DNA of 64,000 nucleotides from Rhizobium leguminosarum (lineage in GTDB: Bacteria > Pseudomonadota > Alphaproteobacteria > Rhizobiales > Rhizobiaceae), in the NCBI RefSeq assembly GCF_004123835.1, contig NZ_MZMU01000012.1, positions 868,001 to 932,000 of the forward strand. Reading direction: 5' to 3'. Numbering within the stretch: position 1 is the stretch's first letter; each line of letters opens with the position of its first letter. Shown in pieces: positions 50,701 to 57,280 of the stretch. Made by a program: the position numbers and the translations under genes. The notes beneath the pieces are model-generated. The model was given only the letters and a program-made list of their open reading frames with translations, was not told the DNA's origin and did no database searches.

Positions 50701-52122
50701 TCAGCTATTTTCCGCCACGGCCTCTTCGGGCTCGGCATGCCGGCGCTTGCGGCCGCGCGCCGTCAGTTCCGCGCCGGCATCGCGCGGCAGGCGCAGGAAG
50801 GTGATGCAGGCCAGCGCCGAAATCGCCGAGACGCTGAAGAAGGCGATGTGGAAATCAGAGACCAGCAGCCTGCCGCCGTGGAAGCTGCTCGAAATTTCGA
50901 GGATGCCGCCGGCGATCGCTACACCCATCGCCATGGAGATACGCTGGGCAACGGCATTGATCGCGGTTGCCTGGCTGCTGTCGGCGTCGTCGACATCGCC
51001 GAAGGCCATGGCGTTAACGCCCGAGAAAGCCATGGAGCGGAACAGGCCGCCGATCAGCAGGCAGGCCATGATCAGGAACAGCGGCGTTTCGGCGGTGAAC
51101 AGCCCGTTGATGCCGAGGAAGATCGCCGCCAGCAAAGTAGTGATTGATATCACGGTGCGGAAGCCGAAGGCGTTGAAGGTGCGCGAGGCGGCGAATTTCG
51201 AGCCCATGGAGCCGAGCGCGCTGACGAAGGTGACCGAGCCCGATTGCAGCGGCGTCAGGCCGAAGCCGAGCTGCAGCATCAATGGCATCAGGAAAGGCAG
51301 GGCGCCGAGCCCCATGCGGAAATTCGAGGCGCCGAGGATCGCCGCCCGGAACATCGGGTAACGGAACATCTTCGGGTCGAGAAGCGGATAGGGCGCGCGG
51401 CGGGCATGCAGGAGGTAAAGGAGGCCGGCAAGGATGCCGATGGCAACCGTGACGTAACCGTAGATGACGGGCACGGCCGGCAGGCTGATCACCGCCAGGC
51501 CGAAGACGAAGCCGGAGAAGCCGAGGCCGCACAGGAAGAAGCCCGGGAAGTCCGTCGGTCGCGGACTGCGCGGCTCGACCGTCGGTAGGAACCGCGTGAC
51601 GAGGATGATGCCGAGCACGCCGATCGGGACGTTGATCCAGAAAATCCAGTGCCAGGTGAGATAGGTGGTGAGGAATCCGCCGATCGGCGGACCCATGATC
51701 GGGCCGATCAAAGCGGGAATGGTGAGCCAGGCCATGGCATCGACGAGTTCGTGGCGCGGCGTTCCCCTGACCAGCAGCAGGCGGCTGACCGGCGTCATCA
51801 TCGAGCCGCCGGCGCCCTGGATCAGGCGTGAGATGACGAAGGCTGTGATCGAGTTGGAAAAGGCGCAGGCGATCGAGCCGATCATGAAAACGAAGATCGC
51901 CATGCGGAAAATGTTGCGCGCGCCGAAACGATCGGACATCCAGCCGCTGATCGGAATGAAGATCGCCAGCGCCACGAGATAGCTGGTGACGGCGAGCTTC
52001 AGCGCGATCGGCGAGGTACCGATATCGGCGGCGATTGCCGGCAGGCTGGTGGCGATCACGGTCGAATCCATCTGTTCCATGAACAGGGCGACCGCAAGGA
52101 TCATGGGTGTGAGGCGGGGCAC
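50701..52122 (-). CDS. MFS transporter, DHA2 (EmrB-like, 14-helix) family
   Basis: A 473-residue drug:H+ antiporter-type transporter. It begins ILAVALFMEQMDSTVIATSL, motif D1 of the family. Motif A is SGWMSDRFGARN near residue 60 and motif C lies in PALIGPIMGPPIGGFLTTY near residue 140. DHA2 proteins export drugs or metabolites, often with an EmrA partner, but none is next door. The start is either the GTG at 52122 or the ATG at 52104; neither has a strong ribosome binding site. Confidence 0.92.
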   Translation of the reverse strand: MPRLTPMILAVALFMEQMDSTVIATSLPAIAADIGTSPIALKLAVTSYLVALAIFIPISGWMSDRFGARNIFRMAIFVFMIGSIACAFSNSITAFVISRLIQGAGGSMMTPVSRLLLVRGTPRHELVDAMAWLTIPALIGPIMGPPIGGFLTTYLTWHWIFWINVPIGVLGIILVTRFLPTVEPRSPRPTDFPGFFLCGLGFSGFVFGLAVISLPAVPVIYGYVTVAIGILAGLLYLLHARRAPYPLLDPKMFRYPMFRAAILGASNFRMGLGALPFLMPLMLQLGFGLTPLQSGSVTFVSALGSMGSKFAASRTFNAFGFRTVISITTLLAAIFLGINGLFTAETPLFLIMACLLIGGLFRSMAFSGVNAMAFGDVDDADSSQATAINAVAQRISMAMGVAIAGGILEISSSFHGGRLLVSDFHIAFFSVSAISALACITFLRLPRDAGAELTARGRKRRHAEPEEAVAENS

Positions 52123-52282
52123 GGGCTGCGATGGACTGTCTCAGTCCATACGCCTTCGGTGGCGATAAGGCCAAAGGAACTATCGGTGAAAGGGCTTGCT
52201 GCGCCGCTTCAAACCGACGCGGGGTTGGGGTGCTACCTGTTTCTTCCGCCGGCTATTTGGGAATGCGGCGGCGCCACTTGTC

Positions 52283-52447
52283 TCTTCTCCCCAGCGGGGA
52301 GAAGGTGCCGGCAGGCGGATGAGGGGGCCACACAGCACAGCATTCATTGCCCTTCGCTTTCGCTCAGCACAACAACAAACGTTCTGCCGGGCGGCCCCCT
52401 CATCCGACCTCTTCGAGGCCACCTTCTCCCCGCTGGGGAGAAGGGGG
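52283..52447. repeat. RIME-like mosaic palindromic element, copy 3 (reversed)
   Basis: The ends are TCTTCTCCCCAGCGGGGAGA and its mirror, with the centre TTGCCCTTCGCTTTCGCTC, which is the reverse complement of the centre of copies 1 and 2 except for one base. It lies in the 668-base gap between the MFS gene and bluB, before the cobalamin riboswitch. Confidence 0.8.
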
Positions 52448-52571
52448 AGCAAGCTGCGGCGTCTTCTCCTACCTCAAACCTTTGTGAAAACAAAAGAAGA
52501 ATAGTTATAGGCTCTGCTTGATCGCCGCCTGCTCGCGGCTTGCCGCCACCGCACTTTCCTGAAATAGATGC

Positions 52572-52735
52572 GGCGTCAGGTGCCCGCTGTCTCGGCGGGA
52601 GAATCGGGAATCCGGTGCAAGACCGGAACGTGCCCAACGCTGTAAGGCCGACGCTTGCCGCTTCATCACGCCACTGGCTTTTTGCCGGGAAGGCTGCGGC
52701 AGACGGATGACGCCGAGTCAGAAGACCGGCCTGGC
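52572..52735 (+). promoter_or_regulatory. Cobalamin riboswitch upstream of bluB
   Basis: The segment shows in order GGCGTCAGGTGCCCG, GGGAGAATCGGGAATCCGGT, GCAAGACCGGAACGTGCCC, AACGCTGTAA, the B12-box region CGCCACTGG, GGGAAGGC and ATGACGCCGAGTCAGAAGACC. These are the conserved parts of the adenosylcobalamin aptamer. It lies 56 bases before bluB and should lower its expression when cobalamin is plentiful. Confidence 0.95.
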
Positions 52736-52790
52736 AAGATAGACCGATCCGCGTGGACGGCGGGGCGGTCGCGTTGTTGGGGATTTGACG

Positions 52791-53477
52791 ATGCGACCCT
52801 TTGATGAGGATGCCCTTTCGGCGGCGTCCGGTTTTTCCTTGGCCGAACGCGAGGCCGTCTATCACGCGATCATGACGCGGCGCGACGTTCGCAGCCAGTT
52901 CCGCCCCGATCCCTTGCCTGACGATGTTGTGCAGCGCCTGCTGACGGCCGCCCATCATGCGCCCTCCGTCGGCTTCATGCAGCCGTGGAATTTCATTCTG
53001 GTGAAAAGTGCCGCTGTGCGGGCGCGCGTCCGGGACGCCTTTGCGAGCGCCAATGAGGAGGCGTCGCTGATGTTTGACGGCGAGCGGCAGCGGGCCTACC
53101 GCGCCCTCAAGCTCGAAGGTATCGTGGAGGCGCCGCTCGGCATATGCGTGACCTGCGATCCCACCCGCAGCGGCAGCGTGGTGCTGGGGCGCACCCACAA
53201 TTCGAAGATGGATTCATACTCGACCGTCTGCGCCATCCAGAATCTCTGGCTGGCGGCGCGGGCGGAAGGGGTCGGCATCGGTTGGGTCAGCATTTTTCGC
53301 GAAGGCGATCTGAAAACTATTCTCGGCATACCCGAGCATATCGAGGTGGTCGCCTGGCTCTGTGCCGGTTTCGTCGACCGGCTCTATGACGAGCCGGAGC
53401 TGTCCGTCAAAGGTTGGCGGCAGCGGCTGCCGCTCGAAGAACTCGTCTTTCATGATGGATGGGGACTGAACACCTAA
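52791..53477 (+). CDS. bluB: 5,6-dimethylbenzimidazole synthase BluB
   Basis: A 228-residue flavodoxin-reductase-like nitroreductase-fold enzyme that cuts FMNH2 with oxygen to give 5,6-dimethylbenzimidazole, the lower ligand of vitamin B12. Family motifs: MTRRDVRSQFRPDPLPD, AHHAPSVGFMQPWNFILV, RAEGVGIGWVSIF and the C-terminal ELVFHDGWG. The start is the ATG at 52791 (MRPFDEDALS); a TTG six bases earlier is less likely. A cobalamin riboswitch precedes it. No other B12 gene adjoins it here. Confidence 0.95.
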   Translation: MRPFDEDALSAASGFSLAEREAVYHAIMTRRDVRSQFRPDPLPDDVVQRLLTAAHHAPSVGFMQPWNFILVKSAAVRARVRDAFASANEEASLMFDGERQRAYRALKLEGIVEAPLGICVTCDPTRSGSVVLGRTHNSKMDSYSTVCAIQNLWLAARAEGVGIGWVSIFREGDLKTILGIPEHIEVVAWLCAGFVDRLYDEPELSVKGWRQRLPLEELVFHDGWGLNT

Positions 53478-53531
53478 AGCGCGTCGCGATCTTTCAGATT
53501 CGCTCCTTGCGCTTTAGGTCTTTGTTTTCCA

Positions 53532-53574
53532 CATGTCGTTGTCGCTAAACCGCTGCACACTTTTGCGCGACATG
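53532..53574. repeat. Dispersed palindromic repeat (CATGTCGTTG family), copy 2
   Basis: CATGTCGTTGTCGCTAAACC onward, ending CACTTTTGCGCGACATGC, matches the element at 5281-5324 in all but a few bases. Here the outer ends CATGTCG and CGACATG pair perfectly. It lies just downstream of bluB. Confidence 0.7.
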
Positions 53575-53615
53575 CTTAAGGGCAGTGCGGTGGAGCATGG
53601 CCTCAATCGCACAGT

Positions 53616-53729
53616 GACGCCATTGACAGCCAAGGTGAGCAAACCGATGTCGGTATTGCCTACGCCGAGCGAGGCCGAGATATCTTTATTCCTGACCTTC
53701 ATATCGATACGCTGAAGGCGAAATCCCGG
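53616..53729 (-). pseudogene. Remnant of a VCBS-type repeat
   Basis: On the minus strand the frame reads FRLQRIDMKVRNKDISASLG followed by VGNTDIGLLTLAVNGV. This matches the end of a VCBS repeat and closely resembles SGGTDLGVLTLAIDGVNE of the protein at 28133-28966. No start or larger reading frame surrounds it, so it appears to be a stranded piece of an adhesin-type gene between bluB and an SDR gene. Confidence 0.6.
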
Positions 53730-53776
53730 AATTGGATATTCGGCTATCGGCGGCTCAATCGGAGGATAACGGCCTA

Positions 53777-54523
53777 ATGAACATGATCGACTTGAAGGAA
53801 CGCATCATCGTGATCACAGGCGGTGCGCGCGGCATCGGCTACGCTATCGCAGAGCGCGTCATCCAGTCTGGTGGCAAGGTGGCCATCTGGGACCTGAACG
53901 AAAACATGGCGAAGGACAGCGCTTCCGCTCTCGGATCTGGCACGGTCGCTTTCGGCGTCAACGTCGCAGATCCCGTATCAGTGAAAAACGCGGCGGCGAC
54001 GACCGAAGAGATTTTTGGCCGTATCGACGGGCTCGTCAATTCCGCCGGGATTACCGGTCCGGTAAAGCCCACGATCGAATACGATGTCAGCGAGTGGAAA
54101 GACGTAGTCGATGTCTGCCTCACCGGAACCTTCAATTGTTGCCGGCACGTCGTTCCGGTCATGTTGAAGCGCGACTACGGGCGGATCGTGAACATCTCCT
54201 CGGTTGCCGGCAAGGAAGGAAATCCGAACATCGCCGCCTACAGCGCAGCGAAAGCCGGTGTCCTCGGCTTCACGAAGTCTCTTGGCAAGGAACTCGCCAA
54301 GACCGGCATCGCAGTCAACGCAGTCACGCCGACCACAGCAAGGACACCTATTTTGGACGGGCTGACACCTGAGTTTATCGAATATATGCGCGTCCGCATC
54401 CCGCGCGACCGTTTCGTCGAACTTGGTGAGATCGCTTCCATGGTCGTCTGGCTGCTCTCCGAAGAGAATTCCTTCACGACCGCATCGACGTTCGACCTGA
54501 GCGGCGGCCGTACGACCTACTGA
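53777..54523 (+). CDS. SDR-family oxidoreductase
   Basis: A 248-residue classical SDR starting at the ATG at 53777, with GGAGG 11 bases upstream. It has the cofactor motif TGGARGIG near residue 13, NSAG near 83, catalytic YSAAK near 155 and a terminal FDLSGGRTTY. The substrate is unknown; it resembles 3-oxoacyl reductase- and sugar dehydrogenase-like members. It is isolated between the VCBS remnant and the DUF2865 gene. Confidence 0.87.
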   Translation: MNMIDLKERIIVITGGARGIGYAIAERVIQSGGKVAIWDLNENMAKDSASALGSGTVAFGVNVADPVSVKNAAATTEEIFGRIDGLVNSAGITGPVKPTIEYDVSEWKDVVDVCLTGTFNCCRHVVPVMLKRDYGRIVNISSVAGKEGNPNIAAYSAAKAGVLGFTKSLGKELAKTGIAVNAVTPTTARTPILDGLTPEFIEYMRVRIPRDRFVELGEIASMVVWLLSEENSFTTASTFDLSGGRTTY

Positions 54524-54639
54524 CCATGCTCAAGCGACCCGCATTCACATCCCGCCGAACGTTCACGTGACATCGCCGCATCTCATGCACCCTGGCACAA
54601 CGTCGCTATGGCTGCGCCACCGCCGTCCCAGCTGTTCAA

Positions 54640-55734
54640 TCACTGCTGCTGTTGCGGCTGCGGGCCGGGGGTTGCCGGGTTGGCGAGGTCGATCGAGCCC
54701 TGATCGCCGGCCAGAAATTGCGGGCCGACCTGACGGACGCGGTTCTGCGTCGGATCATAGGGGCGCTCGGGAACGGATGGTTGCGGTGCGGCGGCTGCGG
54801 CATCCTTCGCCGGGGAATTGGTGCGGATGGTGGTGATCGAGCCCTGCTGCGGCGATTCGCTCACCGCCTGCTTGCCGCGCATCTCCTCGTAATAGGCGGT
54901 GAGATTGCAGGCGCAGGAGGACTTTTCCCCGGGCGTGCGGTTCTTATAGGCAAAGGCGTTCTTCATGGCGCTATAGGGCGTGCCTGTTGCGACAGAGATC
55001 ATGTTCGAGGCTTCGGTGCTCGTCACGTCGCGATAGAACAATTCGGTCTCGATGCCCGGGCACATCTTGGCGCAGGTCTGGGCGTCGCGGCCGAAATCGA
55101 CCGACGTGGCGTTCGAGCTGATCGGGAAGAAACCGCCGTCGCAGCTGCGCACGCACATGGTGCTGACCGGCGAGAGCATCTCGGCCCGCGGCAGGCCGTA
55201 ACGCGGATCGACCTCTTCACCGCCGAGCGGAATGAAGGTATCGGTGCGCATCGCCTGTTCCTCGACGCTTGGGGCGGGGTCGGCGGCGCTGCGATCGCCA
55301 GGCGCGTAGAAATTCTCGCTGTTGCAGCCGTTGCGGTCGAGAGCGGCGATCAGTTCGCGGCGCGCGCCGTCAGCGGCACCGTTCTGGCCGGCCAGTTCAT
55401 TGCGGCGGTCCTGGAGATAGCGGATATTGTCGATCATGCGGGCTTCGGACTGCGAGAGCTCGGCGCAATAATCGGCATTCTCGCCGCCGATCACGACCAT
55501 GCTGCCTGAGGTGCAGCCATTGCTGCGCAGCTCGTTGCGAACCTTGCGCAGCTCGAGGTTCTGTTCGGCCATGGCACTGGAATATTGGCGGGCTTCCGGG
55601 CCGTTGTTATTGCCGATCGATCGCGGCAGGTCGGCAAGGCGGCCGCGCAGGTCCTCACAGACGGCGCTGCTTTGCGCGGCGGCAGGCGCCGCAAAGGCAA
55701 GGAGAAGGGCAAGAGACAGGTTTCGGCGTTTCAC
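54640..55734 (-). CDS. DUF2865 domain exported protein
   Basis: A 364-residue protein with signal peptide (RRNLSLALLLAFAAPAAA). An N-terminal helical region (about 25-130) includes DLRGRLADLPRSIGN. The DUF2865 core (about 180-285) has several Cys (STMCVRSCDGGFFPISSNAT and AQTCAKMCPGIETELFYRD), and a Pro/Gln-rich tail ends in PQQQQ. The Cys pairs suggest disulphides in the periplasm. Function unknown; the family is common in Rhizobiales. A piece resembling its 5' end recurs at about 56620-56690. Confidence 0.88.
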   Translation of the reverse strand: MKRRNLSLALLLAFAAPAAAQSSAVCEDLRGRLADLPRSIGNNNGPEARQYSSAMAEQNLELRKVRNELRSNGCTSGSMVVIGGENADYCAELSQSEARMIDNIRYLQDRRNELAGQNGAADGARRELIAALDRNGCNSENFYAPGDRSAADPAPSVEEQAMRTDTFIPLGGEEVDPRYGLPRAEMLSPVSTMCVRSCDGGFFPISSNATSVDFGRDAQTCAKMCPGIETELFYRDVTSTEASNMISVATGTPYSAMKNAFAYKNRTPGEKSSCACNLTAYYEEMRGKQAVSESPQQGSITTIRTNSPAKDAAAAAPQPSVPERPYDPTQNRVRQVGPQFLAGDQGSIDLANPATPGPQPQQQQ

Positions 55735-55915
55735 GGCGTCGTCCCGGAATGAGCAAAGAATCGATCGGTCGATTGCGGCCTCGATCGCCGCGCGTTGTCT
55801 CTTAACGTGTTTCTCTTAATAAGCTTGGAGAAATTCCTAGCGCATTTTTGCGATCTTATCCAGCGAATGCGGGCAATCTTCCATAAGGGGAGGCCGGGAC
55901 AGCTTCGTGCTAGAC

Positions 55916-56506
55916 CTATCTGGAGCGCGCCATTTCGGCGCGCATCCAGCTTGAGTCTCCCCATGTCGAGAGCCAGATCATCAGGTCGGTAAGCGCGGCG
56001 ACGACAGGCAGAAGCAGTGCGTGGCTGACGCCGCGCCTTGTCTGGTTTTTCTTGGCTTCCCTAAGGTGAGCCAATTCCTCTTCCTGAATCGAGGCAATAA
56101 GGCCATGAAGCTGTGGATCGCGGCTTTCCAGGAAAGCCAATTGATCTTCCAGATGACGGTGAACCGTACTCTCAACCGCCTCGGTACAGATCCAGATCAT
56201 GTTGCGCCCACCGAGGGCCGTCAGGAAACCGAGCAGATAACCTCCGAGGCTCCAGAATGCCATGATGCGGCATGGCTTGGCTTCCCTGGCAGGCATTGCC
56301 TCTCGAAACAGGCGGCAATGCTTGATCTCGTCGTCCCGCATGTCACAAAGCGCCGGCACGATGTCCGGAAACAGCCGGCGGGCCATCCAGATTTGTGCCC
56401 CGTAGATGCGAATTGCGCCGAACTCGCCGGCATGATTGACCTTGAGAATACGACGAACGGTTTCGGTTCGATCGTGCCGACCGGCACTGCTTAACGGATT
56501 GTCCAT
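55916..56506 (-). CDS. COQ7-like diiron protein (demethoxyubiquinone hydroxylase family)
   Basis: A 196-residue protein beginning MDNPLSSAGRHDR. It has VNHAGEFGAIRIYGAQ near residue 24, RDDEIKH, CTEAVESTVHRHLEDQLAFL and QEEELAHLREA. These supply the Glu and ExxH ligands of the COQ7/ferritin-like diiron site. COQ7 hydroxylates demethoxyubiquinol in ubiquinone synthesis at the membrane. A weakly supported TTG 33 bases upstream could extend the protein. It stands apart from other ubi genes, so a different hydroxylation target is possible. Confidence 0.87.
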   Translation of the reverse strand: MDNPLSSAGRHDRTETVRRILKVNHAGEFGAIRIYGAQIWMARRLFPDIVPALCDMRDDEIKHCRLFREAMPAREAKPCRIMAFWSLGGYLLGFLTALGGRNMIWICTEAVESTVHRHLEDQLAFLESRDPQLHGLIASIQEEELAHLREAKKNQTRRGVSHALLLPVVAALTDLMIWLSTWGDSSWMRAEMARSR

Positions 56507-56677
56507 GACCCACGTTGCCCCGACAGTTCCCGTCGGCAATAGGCACCGCTGACGTCACGATCGTCAATGGTTGACACGACGAATGAGGTGCAATTCCAAT
56601 GTCCGCTTCGGCGGGCAGGGTCGTCGAAAATCGCGCTGGTCTGCGCGGCGGGCGTAGCGAAAGCGAGAAGACGCAAA

Positions 56678-57214
56678 ATGACGGGCATTTCCAAGGAGCT
56701 TCACTCCCTTACGACAACGGGCGGAATAACGGGAGCCGAGCGCGGCCTCCACGTCTTTGTCGACGGTTGTCATGAGCCCGGTTCCGGGCAAGGGGGCTGG
56801 GCTTTTGTCGTCTATCGCGATGCCGTGGAGATCGCCTCCGGATTCGGCGGCGTCGAAGATTCCGCCAATAATTCGATGGAATTGGCCGCTGTCCTCAACG
56901 CGGCAATATGGATCAATAGCCAAACAACAGGCGAACCTGCGACCATCTGGTCGGATTCCATCTACGCCGTCAAAGGCTGCAACAGCCGGCGACATATCTG
57001 GAAGAACAATGGCTGGAAGAAAAGCAGCCCGAATGGCAATGGCCGAAGCCGAACGATCGCCAATGCGGAACTCTGGAAAGCGGTTGACCTTCAGCTATCT
57101 CAGAACGGTCTGGTGACTATTGCCTGGTGCAAAGGCCATTTCGGCATCGCCGGTAATCAGCGAGCGGATGCGCTTGCGGATAAAGGACGCCTTTCGTTAC
57201 AAGGCGCCCGATAA
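56678..57214 (+). CDS. RNase H-fold protein (ribonuclease HI-like)
   Basis: A 178-residue protein with the RNase H acidic residues in place: Asp in LHVFVDGCHEPG near residue 29, Glu in ANNSMELAAVL near 69, Asp in TIWSDSIYAVKGC near 92 and Asp in GIAGNQRADALADKG near 165. It should cleave RNA in RNA-DNA hybrids, although divergence from standard rnhA suggests a second, specialised copy. ATG at 56678 is the likely start. The segment just upstream resembles the 5' end of the DUF2865 gene. Confidence 0.82.
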   Translation: MTGISKELHSLTTTGGITGAERGLHVFVDGCHEPGSGQGGWAFVVYRDAVEIASGFGGVEDSANNSMELAAVLNAAIWINSQTTGEPATIWSDSIYAVKGCNSRRHIWKNNGWKKSSPNGNGRSRTIANAELWKAVDLQLSQNGLVTIAWCKGHFGIAGNQRADALADKGRLSLQGAR

Positions 57215-57280
57215 CTGTTTTATATCAACCGGTTGCAGATGCCCTGGACAAGCCTGAGCATGACGAAATTAGGAGCCGGC

